This document shows positions 43,457 through 54,059 of a stretch of DNA of 64,000 nt, in pieces (within the stretch, counting starts at the first letter, position 1; each line of letters starts with the position of its first letter). The position numbers and the translations under genes were made by a program. The notes beneath the pieces were generated by a model. The model was not told the origin of the DNA, ran no database searches, and saw only the letters and a list, made by a program, of their open reading frames with translations. This DNA is from JANWHQ01 sp963775275 (GTDB lineage: Bacteria; Pseudomonadota; Alphaproteobacteria; Caulobacterales; Caulobacteraceae). The stretch is from the NCBI GenBank assembly GCA_963775275.1, contig CAVZII010000005.1:3224001-3288000 (forward strand), read 5' to 3'.

Positions 43457-44846
43457 GCTCCATGGCGCGGGCGCCGGCGCCGTCGAGCCAGGCATTCAGG
43501 TCCTGCAGCGCCCGCCGGCCCATGGCCCGCTTCTTCGCCCTCCCGCGCTCCTGGGGCGGCAGCTTTCGGCCGTCCTCGCGGCGCGGCGCCTCCATCGGCG
43601 GCATCAGGCCGAAGTTGATGTTCATCGGCTGGAACGAGCCGGCGCCCGCGTCGAGGTGGCCGCCGGTGACATGGGCGAGGAGCGCGCCCAGCGCCGTGGT
43701 GGCGGGCGGCGGAGCGACGGCCCGTCCGGCCAGATCCGCGGCGGCGAAGCGTCCGGCCAAGAGACCGATCGCCGCGCTCTCGACGTAGCCCTCCACGCCG
43801 GTGATCTGGCCGGCGAAGCGCAGGCGGGGCAGGGCCTTCATCCGCAGCGAGCCGTCCAGCAGCCGCGGCGAGTTGATGAAGGTGTTGCGGTGCAGTCCGC
43901 CGAGCCTGGCGAACTCCGCCCGCTCGAGCCCCGGGATGGTGCGGAAGATCTCGACCTGGGCGGCGTGCTTCAGCTTGGTCTGGAAGCCCACCATGTTGAA
44001 CAGCGTTCCCAGCGCATTGTCCTGGCGCAGCTGGACCACCGCCCAGGGCTTCACGTCCGGCCGGTGCGGGTTGGTCAGGCCGACCGGCTTCATCGGGCCC
44101 CAGCGCAATGTGTCTGGCCCGCGGGCCGCCATCACCTCGATGGGCAGGCAGCCCTCGAAGTAGGGCGTATCCTCCCATTCCTTGAACTCGGTCTTGGGGC
44201 CGTCGAGCAGGGCCTCGACGAACCGCTCGTAGCCCTCGCGGTCCAGCGGGCAGTTGATGTAGGCGCCGCCGCCGCCGCCCGGACCCTCCTTGTCGTAGCG
44301 CGACTGGCGCCAGGCGACGTCCATGTCGATGCTGTCGGCGTGCACGATCGGGGCGATGGCGTCGAAGAAGGACAGCGCCGCCTCGCCGGTCAGGGCGGAG
44401 ATGGCCTCGCTGAGGGCGGGGGAGGTGAGCGGGCCGGTCGCGACGATCACGCTTTCCCAGCCAGCGGGCGGCAGGGCGGCGACCTCCTCGCGGACGATGC
44501 GCACCCGGGGATGGCGCTCCAGGCGCTCGCTCACGCCGGCGGAGAAGGCGTCGCGGTCCACCGCCAGGGCGCCGCCGGCGGGCACCTTGCAGGCGTCGGC
44601 GCAGGCCAGGATCAGCGAGCCGCACGCGCGCATCTCGGCATGCAGCAGCCCCACGGCGTTGTGCTCGGCGTCGTCCGAGCGGAAGGAGTTCGAACAGACC
44701 AGCTCGGCCAGGCCCGCCGTCTGGTGCGCCGGGGTCGAGGCGACGGGCCGCATCTCGTGCAGCACGACCTCGGCGCCGGCCTCGGCCGCCTGCCAGGCGG
44801 CCTCCGAGCCGGCCAGCCCGCCGCCGATGACGTGGATGACGGTCAT
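43446..44846 (-). CDS. trmFO: Methylenetetrahydrofolate-tRNA-(uracil-54-C5)-methyltransferase TrmFO
   Basis: A 466-residue FAD enzyme. The N-terminus has the dinucleotide-binding motif VIHVIGGGLAGSEAAWQAAE followed by HEMRP, and the family blocks LVCSNSFRSDD and FEGCLPIEVMAARGPDTLRWGPMKPVGL are diagnostic. It makes ribothymidine at tRNA position 54 using methylene-THF and reduced FAD, the folate route used where SAM-dependent TrmA is lacking. It converges on DUF2905 and diverges from the FESW membrane-protein array. Confidence 0.96.
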   Translation of the reverse strand: MTVIHVIGGGLAGSEAAWQAAEAGAEVVLHEMRPVASTPAHQTAGLAELVCSNSFRSDDAEHNAVGLLHAEMRACGSLILACADACKVPAGGALAVDRDAFSAGVSERLERHPRVRIVREEVAALPPAGWESVIVATGPLTSPALSEAISALTGEAALSFFDAIAPIVHADSIDMDVAWRQSRYDKEGPGGGGGAYINCPLDREGYERFVEALLDGPKTEFKEWEDTPYFEGCLPIEVMAARGPDTLRWGPMKPVGLTNPHRPDVKPWAVVQLRQDNALGTLFNMVGFQTKLKHAAQVEIFRTIPGLERAEFARLGGLHRNTFINSPRLLDGSLRMKALPRLRFAGQITGVEGYVESAAIGLLAGRFAAADLAGRAVAPPPATTALGALLAHVTGGHLDAGAGSFQPMNINFGLMPPMEAPRREDGRKLPPQERGRAKKRAMGRRALQDLNAWLDGAGARAMELSA

Positions 44847-44913
44847 GGCCCCGACATAGGCCCCGAACAGCGGGTCGTCAAAGCTTGTCTGTGGAAAACC
44901 CGCAATTGGAGGT

Positions 44914-44921
44914 ATGGTTAA
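44914..44921 (-). promoter_or_regulatory. TTAACCAT half-site upstream of the membrane-protein array
   Basis: TTAACCAT, read on the minus strand, lies 29 bases before the first gene of the array. This octamer is the half-site form found at CtrA/SciP promoters. A second TTAA at about 44933 is too far away to make a full CtrA box. Confidence 0.3.
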
Positions 44922-44949
44922 CGGTAGAGGCGCTTAAGGGGGGAATACG

Positions 44950-46038
44950 ATGGCGACCTTTTCGGTGGGCGAGGCCCTGGGCTCCGGATTCAAGCTGATC
45001 GGGCGCCGGCCTTTTTCGGTCTTCGCGTGGGGACTGGCTTATCTCATCCTTGCTGTCGCGCCGGTGCTGCTGGCGTTCGGAGCGTTGGCGCCGGACTGGA
45101 TCGCGCTCATGCACCAGTCGATGAGCGCTGCGCTCGTCCATCCGGGCGCGCCGCCGGACATGACGGCCATGGCCCCGATGCAGGCCAAGATGATGACGCT
45201 GGAGCCCGTCATTGTTCTCGTGCCGTTGGTCGGGCGGGTCGTGGTGATGGGCGCGGTCTTCCGCGCCGTGCTCGAGCCGCGCAACAGCGGCTTCGCCTTC
45301 CTGCGCATCGGCATGAAGGAGGTCTGGCTGTTCCTGCTGACCTTCGCGGTCGGGATCCTCGCGGCGATCTACATGGTCGTCGCGATCCTCGGCGGCATCG
45401 CGATCGGCGGCGCGCTCGGCGCCGCCCTGGCGGCCGCCCACGTCGAAAAGCTCTGGATCATCTGGGTCGAGGCCGTCCTGTGCCTGGCGCTGGTGGTCGT
45501 CTCGGTCTGGATCTTCCTCAGGCTGTCGATGGCCTTCCCCATGACCTTCGCCGAGCGTGAGTTCCGGCTGTTCGAGTCCTGGAAGCTCACACGCGGCAAC
45601 GGCTGGCGGCTCTTGGGCCTGGCGATCCTCCTCGTGATCGTGGCGATGCTGATCGAGGTCGTCATCGCGGCGATCGTCGGAGCCGTCGCAATGGCGGCCG
45701 GAGGAAGCTTCTTCCACGATCCCAGCCGCGTCCATGCGTTTTTCGGCCGGCCTCTGCAGGTCTGGGCGCGCGAAGCCGCGCCATGGATCGCCTTGGCCGC
45801 GCTGGTCTTCACCTATCTGATCGGCGTCGTCTCGACGATCTTCCTGGCCCCGTGGGCAAGCGCCTACAGGCAGCTCACCGCCACCGCCGCCGCCGCCGCG
45901 CCGTCGCCCCTGTTCGGGGCCCCGCCCGAACCAGCAGGGGGCGCGGACGACGGCGGCCACGCGCCGCCGGCGCCGGCCGCCCATGACGATGGCCATGCGG
46001 AACTCGACGCGCGACGACGGACACGCCGGCGGTCATGA
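44950..46038 (+). CDS. FESW-array membrane protein 1 (apparent 3' frameshift before a His/Asp-rich tail)
   Basis: A 362-residue protein with about six membrane segments. Three blocks are shared with its neighbours: an N-terminal GFKLIGRRP (13-21), PRNSGFAFLRIGMKEVW near 110-126, and the central RLSMAFPMTFAEREFRLFESW with LTRGNGW (191-218). A C-terminal helix leads to FLAPWASAYRQLTA. It ends in an Arg-rich stretch, RRRTRRRS. One base shift at about 46010 would instead continue into a 50-residue His/Asp-rich tail ending at 46162, two bases before the next start. It resembles, at most, generic glycerophosphodiester-phosphodiesterase-type membrane domains; function unknown. Confidence 0.8.
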   Translation: MATFSVGEALGSGFKLIGRRPFSVFAWGLAYLILAVAPVLLAFGALAPDWIALMHQSMSAALVHPGAPPDMTAMAPMQAKMMTLEPVIVLVPLVGRVVVMGAVFRAVLEPRNSGFAFLRIGMKEVWLFLLTFAVGILAAIYMVVAILGGIAIGGALGAALAAAHVEKLWIIWVEAVLCLALVVVSVWIFLRLSMAFPMTFAEREFRLFESWKLTRGNGWRLLGLAILLVIVAMLIEVVIAAIVGAVAMAAGGSFFHDPSRVHAFFGRPLQVWAREAAPWIALAALVFTYLIGVVSTIFLAPWASAYRQLTATAAAAAPSPLFGAPPEPAGGADDGGHAPPAPAAHDDGHAELDARRRTRRRS

Positions 46039-46162
46039 CGACCATCACGACGGCGGCCACGGGGACGACCACGGGCACGGGGACGACCACGGCCACGGGG
46101 ACGATCACGGCCAGGGGGACGATCATGGTCACCCCGACGATCACGGTCACGACGGGCATTGA
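45983..46162 (+). other. Out-of-frame His/Asp-rich tail, probable true C-terminus of membrane protein 1
   Basis: In the frame one base ahead of the annotated gene, this stretch encodes GHAGGHDDHHDGGHGDDHGH and five further HGDDHG-type repeats, ending in DGH and a TGA at 46160-46162. The in-frame gene just before it already reads HDDGHAELDA, so the composition is continuous across the frame change. Near 46005-46015 the DNA is a GC-repeat (GACGCGCGACGAC) prone to slippage or sequencing error. The next gene starts at 46165, a spacing that fits this stop better than the one at 46038. Confidence 0.6.
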
Positions 46163-46164
46163 CC

Positions 46165-47091
46165 ATGAGCTTCATGGCCACGACGTCTTCGCTCGCCGGA
46201 TTTCGCCTGATCGGCCGTCGGCCGGGAACGATCCTGGTCTGGGCCCTGGTCTGGCTGCTGCTGGTCTACGGACCGCTGGCCGTCTTCCTGCCCCAGTGGC
46301 TCACGGCCATCCTCGGCGCGCTCAGGACTCTGCGGGATCTGCACCAGGGGGATGTCCGCGAAACCATACAGGGCATGCTCCGGTGGGAGGTCTCGCTCAT
46401 GAAGCTCGTCGCGCCATGGACGATATGGGGCTGGCTGGTCGGGACAGTGCTGAGCGCGGCCGTGTATCGTTCGGTGATCGACCCGAGGAGCCGGGGCTTC
46501 GCCTACCTCAGGCTCAGCGGAGACGAGCTCAGGCTGCTGCTGCTGCAGATCATCCTCGCCCTCCTTTGGACGGCCTTCCTCGCCGCGGTGATCGGCGCCG
46601 GCGCAGCGCTCTTCATCGCCGCGGGCTCGCTTCAGCCGGCCTGGCGCACGCTTGCGGGGGTGCTAGGCGTGTTGGCGCTCGCGGTCGTGTGCGTCTACGT
46701 GCCGCTGCGGTTCGTGTTCGCCGCGCCGATGACCATCGCCGACCAGCGGCTTCGCATTTTCGAATCCTGGGGTCTGACCTCCGGGCGGATGTGGAAAGTG
46801 CTCGGTCTCGTTCTGCTCGTGACGATCCTCGTGTTGACGGTGGCCTACGCCGGCGCCCTGATCGCCAACGCGTTTCTCTATGGCGCGCTGGGTCCGGGGC
46901 TGGTCACGGCCTTCATGCCCGGCGCCGAGACTCCGCCGCCGCCGCCGTGGACGTGGCAGAGCCTGATTTCTGGGACCGGCGCCTTGGTCCTGGCGGCCGT
47001 GCTCGTTCAGGCCGTCCTGCAGACGCTGGTGCGCGTGATCGCCCTCGCCCCGTTCGCCGCAGCCTACAAGTCCATCGCCGGCGAGGAATAA
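46165..47091 (+). CDS. FESW-array membrane protein 2
   Basis: A 308-residue six-helix protein. The shared blocks are GFRLIGRRP (12-20), DPRSRGFAYLRLSGDELRLLL, and PMTIADQRLRIFESWGLTSGRMW, with the closing IALAPFAAAYKSIAGEE. It is more similar to members 1, 4 and 5 than to member 3. The ATG at 46165 places the GFRLIG motif at the same distance from the start as in the paralogues; a TTG six bases upstream was rejected. No soluble catalytic domain is visible. A Pro-rich loop (TPPPPPW) precedes the last helices. Confidence 0.82.
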   Translation: MSFMATTSSLAGFRLIGRRPGTILVWALVWLLLVYGPLAVFLPQWLTAILGALRTLRDLHQGDVRETIQGMLRWEVSLMKLVAPWTIWGWLVGTVLSAAVYRSVIDPRSRGFAYLRLSGDELRLLLLQIILALLWTAFLAAVIGAGAALFIAAGSLQPAWRTLAGVLGVLALAVVCVYVPLRFVFAAPMTIADQRLRIFESWGLTSGRMWKVLGLVLLVTILVLTVAYAGALIANAFLYGALGPGLVTAFMPGAETPPPPPWTWQSLISGTGALVLAAVLVQAVLQTLVRVIALAPFAAAYKSIAGEE

Positions 47092-47117
47092 CCTTCGTCC
47101 CCCTTTTGCCCCACCCC

Positions 47118-47147
47118 CTGTCGCCCCGGCGGTCCTGCCGCTAGATA
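47118..47147 (+). promoter_or_regulatory. Weak candidate promoter before array member 3
   Basis: CTGTCG (47118-47123) and GCTAGATA (47140-47147) partly match the Caulobacter housekeeping consensus TTGACGS/GCTANAWC with slightly long spacing. The 100-base gap here is one of the two larger gaps in the array. Confidence 0.3.
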
Positions 47148-47191
47148 GGGAGTCGGTGTAACTCAGAGGGTCGGCGGAGCCGGCGTAACGG

Positions 47192-48091
47192 ATGGCGGAG
47201 GGTCAGGTTTCGGTCGGGGCGTCGCTGGCCTACGCTTGGACGCTCTGGCGGGAAAACTGGCGCTCGTGCTGGGGCGTGCTGGCCCTGTGCGCCCTGGCGT
47301 GGACGGTGTTCGTCGCGGGACAGTTTGCGGGCAACGGCGACCTCCAGCAGGTCGGCTTCCTCGGCGTGCTCCTGACCCAGTATCCCCTGTTCGGCGCGAT
47401 GTTCCGGGCGGCGCGCGGCGCGCCGGACGACTCCGATCCCGACTCCAGGCCCGGCACGCTCGGCCTGCAATGGCGCAGGATGGAGTTCAGGCTCGTGGTC
47501 GCCGATCTGCTGGTGTCAGCGTTCGTCCTGCTGATCGCCATGCTGTTCCTGCTCGCCTTCTTCGTTGTGCTCACCGGGGTGGTGCTCAGCCGCGGAATGG
47601 ATGCGCAGGCGCTCCAGGCCGCCATGCCCGCGGCCGGCGCCACCGCGCAGCAGGCCGAAGCCGCGTGGGAGCGCCTGTTCGGCCCGAACGTGGCGACCGC
47701 GGCCCAGCTCATCTTCCTGCTGATCGTGACGCTCGTGCCCTTGTTCCTGAGCATCCGCCTCTCGCTGTCCCTTCCTGCGAGCGCCTTGAGCGGGCGCATC
47801 GCCGTGCTCCGGACATGGCGGCTGACGCGCGGCCAGTTCTGGCGGATGTTCGTCCCCATGATCGCCGTGCGCCTGCCGCTGCTGCTGTCGGTGCTCGTCG
47901 CATGGTCTGGCGCGGCCGCCGGGGGGGCGGCGACGTCCCTGCCGCCCGAGGAGGTCTTCGCCTACGCCCTGCTCTCCGGGGTCCTCGTGGGCGCCGTCAC
48001 CATGCCTTTGACCGCCGGCCTGCAGGCCTATTTCTACAGGCGGCTCGGCCCGCTCCCGGCGGAAGAGCCCAAGGATTCTGCGAAACCCTGA
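47192..48091 (+). CDS. FESW-array membrane protein 3 (divergent member)
   Basis: A 299-residue six-helix protein and the most diverged of the five. The N-terminus lacks the GF-LIG-RP motif and reads SLAYAWTLWRENWRSCW. The central block is recognisable but altered: LSIRLSLSLPASALSGRIAVLRTWRLTRGQFWRMF, with LRTW in place of the FESW of the others. The C-terminus ends GLQAYFYRRLGPLPAEEP. The same topology and position argue for common ancestry and a related role. The next gene begins one base after its stop. Confidence 0.78.
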   Translation: MAEGQVSVGASLAYAWTLWRENWRSCWGVLALCALAWTVFVAGQFAGNGDLQQVGFLGVLLTQYPLFGAMFRAARGAPDDSDPDSRPGTLGLQWRRMEFRLVVADLLVSAFVLLIAMLFLLAFFVVLTGVVLSRGMDAQALQAAMPAAGATAQQAEAAWERLFGPNVATAAQLIFLLIVTLVPLFLSIRLSLSLPASALSGRIAVLRTWRLTRGQFWRMFVPMIAVRLPLLLSVLVAWSGAAAGGAATSLPPEEVFAYALLSGVLVGAVTMPLTAGLQAYFYRRLGPLPAEEPKDSAKP

Positions 48092-48092
48092 C

Positions 48093-49031
48093 ATGGCGAC
48101 GTTCCAACCATCGGACGCGGCGATCTCCGGCTTCCGCTTCATTTCCCGCCAACCCCGCACCGTGGCGATCTGGGCGGGGATCTTCTTCCTTTGCGAGGTC
48201 GCCTACGGCCTCGTCCTGGTCGGCTTGGCCAGGGACAACCTGCAGGCGGTCCGCGCGCTGCAGGAGGCCAACCGGACCGACCCGGCCGCCGCGATCTCCA
48301 TGTTGCCGGCGGTCGGGCTGCTGTTCCTGTTCACGCTGGCGCTCGTCCTGGCCTGCGCCACGGTGATGTTCGCGGCGGCCTACCGCGCCTGGGCGGGGAC
48401 CGGCGATCGGCGGCGGGCCTACCTCGAGCTCGGCCCCCAGGAACTGCGGATGGCGGTCCTGATCGTGCTCTGGGCGGTGCTGGCCGTCGGCGGCAGCTTC
48501 GTGATCGCCTTCGTCTCCGGGATGCTGGGCGCCCTGGGGACGGCGTTGCCGAGAGTGGTTGCGCCGATCTATTACCTGGCGCTGTCCGTGGGCGTCGCCG
48601 CGGCCTTCGTCTATCCGATCGTGCGGCTGTCCCTGGCCATGCCCATGACCATGGACGACCACCACATCCGTCTGTTCGAGTCGTGGAAGGCGACGCGCGG
48701 CTGCTTCTGGCCCCTGTTCAGCGCCTACGCCCTGGCCGCGATCCTCATCATCGTCCTCGTCATCTGCGAATGGGCGCTGGTGACGCTGGTGGCGGCGATC
48801 GTGATCGTGACGTCCGGCCTGTCGATCACCGACCTGTCGGGGCTGTTCCGGAGCGACACGACGTCCATCGCCAGCTACTTCCGCGTGACCACGATCATCG
48901 CCATGGTGCTTCACGCCCTGGCGCTGGGCGCGGGCCTTCCGATCTTCACCGGTCCCGTGGCCGAGGCCTATCGCCGGTTCGTGCTGCATGAGGGCGCGGA
49001 GCCGGACGCGGACGCCGCTTCGGCCAGCTGA
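48093..49031 (+). CDS. FESW-array membrane protein 4
   Basis: A 312-residue six-helix protein. The blocks are MATFQPSDAAISGFRFISRQP, RRRAYLELGPQELRMAVL, and VRLSLAMPMTMDDHHIRLFESW with KATRGCFWPLF, ending PIFTGPVAEAYRRFV and an acidic tail. The start MATF is nearly the same as member 1, which supports both start codons. A single base separates it from the preceding stop, so the two are translationally linked. Confidence 0.82.
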   Translation: MATFQPSDAAISGFRFISRQPRTVAIWAGIFFLCEVAYGLVLVGLARDNLQAVRALQEANRTDPAAAISMLPAVGLLFLFTLALVLACATVMFAAAYRAWAGTGDRRRAYLELGPQELRMAVLIVLWAVLAVGGSFVIAFVSGMLGALGTALPRVVAPIYYLALSVGVAAAFVYPIVRLSLAMPMTMDDHHIRLFESWKATRGCFWPLFSAYALAAILIIVLVICEWALVTLVAAIVIVTSGLSITDLSGLFRSDTTSIASYFRVTTIIAMVLHALALGAGLPIFTGPVAEAYRRFVLHEGAEPDADAASAS

Positions 49032-49122
49032 ATCGGCGCCGGATCGCCGGCTGGTTGCAAGCTGATGGCGGCCGCTCCTGTCGCCGTCTAAGGTGAACGC
49101 CGGGGCGGGGCGTGGCGTAGCG

Positions 49123-50949
49123 ATGGCCGGATTTCGGATCGGAGACGCGGCCTTTGCGGGTTTCCGCCTGATCGGCTCCAGGCCGCTCGTGATCCTGGCC
49201 TGGGGCGCTGTCTATGGTCTGGTCGCCCTGGTCCCGGTCGCGCTGATCCTCGGTCTCGGCTGGGGAGGCCATCTGCCGGCCGAGGACGTGGCGATCCGGC
49301 AGGCGCGCGGATGGATCGCCTGGACCTCCATTCCCGCGAACGCCGTGGTCTATGCGGCGATCTTCCGCGCCACGATGACGCCGCAGAAGCGGTCGCTCGG
49401 CTACCTGCGCCTCGGATGGGCGGAGGCCCGGCAAGGATTCCTGCTCGTCGTGCGCACCCTGCTGCTCGCGGTGCTGGCGATCGTCTGTGCTTTCGCGACG
49501 GGGTTCGTCCTGGCTCTGATCGGCGTGACCATGGGCGCCAATGCGCCCTGGGCCCAGGTCCTCGCGGCCTGTGCGATCATCGGCGCCGGCGGGCTTGTCT
49601 GGCTGCGGCTGGTCATGGCCGCGCCCATGACCTTCGCCGAGGGGCGGCTGCGCCTGTTCGAGTCCTGGAGCTTCACGCGCGGGCGGACGTGGCGGCTGCT
49701 GGGGCTCGCCGCCGTCGCGGCCGTCGCGACCGCCCTGGCCTATGCCGCGGCTCTGTTGACCCTCATCGGCCTCATCGCCCTGGTCGCGACCCTCGCGCGC
49801 TGGCGGATCGAGCAGGCAGGCGCGTTCTTCTCCCAGCCGATGCAGGTGTGGATGGCGGCGGCCTGGCCCTATCTCCTCGCCCTGATCGTCGCCTACGGAA
49901 CCGTGGCGGTCGTCGTGCAGACGATCTTCGTCGCGCCCTGGGCGCGGGCCTACCGGGCGATGACCGCCGAGCCGGCCGACGCGGCGCCCGCGCCTGCGCC
50001 CGCACGCGCCCTGGTGGCCGCCTTCGCGCCCATGCCGGCGCGCGCCCGCCTCGGGCCGGCCTGGATCGCGCCAGTCTTCCTGATCCTGGTGATGAGCTTC
50101 GCCAGCAGCGCCGAGATCGTCGGCGTCGGGATAGCCGCCCTCGTGCAGCGCGCGCTCGGCGCCGCCGCCCAGGTCGGCTGGGTCACGGATGTGGGGCTCA
50201 ACGTCGGCTACGACCTCATGGTCGTGGTCCTGCTGATGATGTGGGCCAAGGCCGTAGAGAGGCGCCCGCTCGCCAGCATGGGCTTTCGCCGGCCGTTCGG
50301 GCCCTGGCTCCTGGCGTGGATCGGCCTTGGGGCCGGCTGGGCGCTGGTCCTGGCCCTCGCGCTCAGCGCCAGCCCGCCGCCTGCCGCCGGCGAGGCGACG
50401 ACCCAGCTCGCGGCGCCCTCGCTGAAGGTGCTGCTGCAGTTCCCGGCGGTCTTCGCGGTGGTCATCCTGCTGGCCTTCTCCGAGGAGGTGATGTTCCGCG
50501 GCTGGCTGCTCTCGGCCCTGACCGCCCGGGCGGGCGCGCCGATCGCGATCGCGGTGTCGGGCCTGCTGTTCGCCGCCCTGCACGTGACGCCGTGGGAGCT
50601 GGGCAAGCTGCCGCGCATCATCAGCTTCCTGAGCTATGCGGCCATCGGCGTGGGCTTCTCGGTGGTCGCGTTGCGGCAGGGCCAGATCTGGACCACCACA
50701 GCCCTGCACTCCGGCTACAATGGTTTCCTCGCCCTCATCGCCATGGCGCTGAACAGCGAGACGCCGCACAAGCTGTGGAAGGGCGTGTCCGACCAGACCC
50801 GCGGCGAGACCGACCTCGGCCAGGCCTGGATCGCGCTCGGGGTCAACGGCGCGATCGCGCTCGTCCTTCTGGGATGGTGGCTCTACGCCCGGCGGAGGCC
50901 CGCGGTCACCGCGCCGGTCGAGCTCGCGCCCGCGCCCGCCGCGGCCTGA
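49123..50949 (+). CDS. FESW-array membrane protein 5 fused to a CPBP (CAAX/Abi) intramembrane protease
   Basis: A 608-residue two-part protein. Residues 1-280 repeat the array module (GFRLIGSRP at 13-21; LGYLRLGWAEARQGFL; PMTFAEGRLRLFESWSFTRG at 168-187; APWARAYRAM). After an Ala/Pro linker, residues about 310-600 are a CPBP glutamic protease: FSEEVMFRGWLL with E454/E455 and R459, AALHVTP with H487, and ALHSGYNGF with H529 and N533, the full catalytic set. CPBP enzymes include CAAX prenyl-endopeptidases and bacteriocin-immunity proteins. The ATG at 49123 matches the paralogue N-termini; a GTG at 49093 is less likely. The fusion ties the array to membrane proteolysis. Confidence 0.85.
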   Translation: MAGFRIGDAAFAGFRLIGSRPLVILAWGAVYGLVALVPVALILGLGWGGHLPAEDVAIRQARGWIAWTSIPANAVVYAAIFRATMTPQKRSLGYLRLGWAEARQGFLLVVRTLLLAVLAIVCAFATGFVLALIGVTMGANAPWAQVLAACAIIGAGGLVWLRLVMAAPMTFAEGRLRLFESWSFTRGRTWRLLGLAAVAAVATALAYAAALLTLIGLIALVATLARWRIEQAGAFFSQPMQVWMAAAWPYLLALIVAYGTVAVVVQTIFVAPWARAYRAMTAEPADAAPAPAPARALVAAFAPMPARARLGPAWIAPVFLILVMSFASSAEIVGVGIAALVQRALGAAAQVGWVTDVGLNVGYDLMVVVLLMMWAKAVERRPLASMGFRRPFGPWLLAWIGLGAGWALVLALALSASPPPAAGEATTQLAAPSLKVLLQFPAVFAVVILLAFSEEVMFRGWLLSALTARAGAPIAIAVSGLLFAALHVTPWELGKLPRIISFLSYAAIGVGFSVVALRQGQIWTTTALHSGYNGFLALIAMALNSETPHKLWKGVSDQTRGETDLGQAWIALGVNGAIALVLLGWWLYARRRPAVTAPVELAPAPAAA

Positions 50950-50958
50950 GGCGCGCCG

Positions 50959-53850
<2,892 letters not shown>

Positions 53851-53933
53851 GCCGGGCTTAGAGCTCTTGGTTGCGCGGCCGGTCGCCCCGGCCGAACCCC
53901 TCTATGTAAGTCAGAGAGTTGGGTTCGCAGCAA

Positions 53934-53948
53934 GAACATTGTGTGAAC
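53934..53948. promoter_or_regulatory. LexA (SOS) box upstream of uvrA
   Basis: GAAC-N7-GAAC, which is GTTC-N7-GTTC in the uvrA direction, exactly matches the alphaproteobacterial LexA operator. It lies 84-98 bases before the uvrA start codon. SOS induction of uvrA is the expected regulation. A further GTTC eight bases to the left adds an inverted half-site. Confidence 0.85.
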
Positions 53949-54059
53949 CCCCGCATCAAGCGCCGGTCCGTTGGCGAACGGGGCGCTTGAGCTTGCGGCC
54001 GGCTTGTGGCCCATACGGGACGCGCGGCCGCCAGAGCCGCCGATGGGAGGCGGACGGGC

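Noticed and set aside
46035..47144. Long plus-strand frame beginning in the His-tail region (MTTITT...)
   Set aside because: It is the third frame of the tail repeat and then runs through array member 2 in the wrong frame; the Thr-rich start is a by-product of the GGGGACGACCACGG repeat.
44950..50949. Array as an ABC transporter permease set or a toxin-immunity island
   Set aside because: No ATP-binding subunit, no substrate-binding protein and no toxin or phage gene nearby; the CPBP domain alone does not show immunity.
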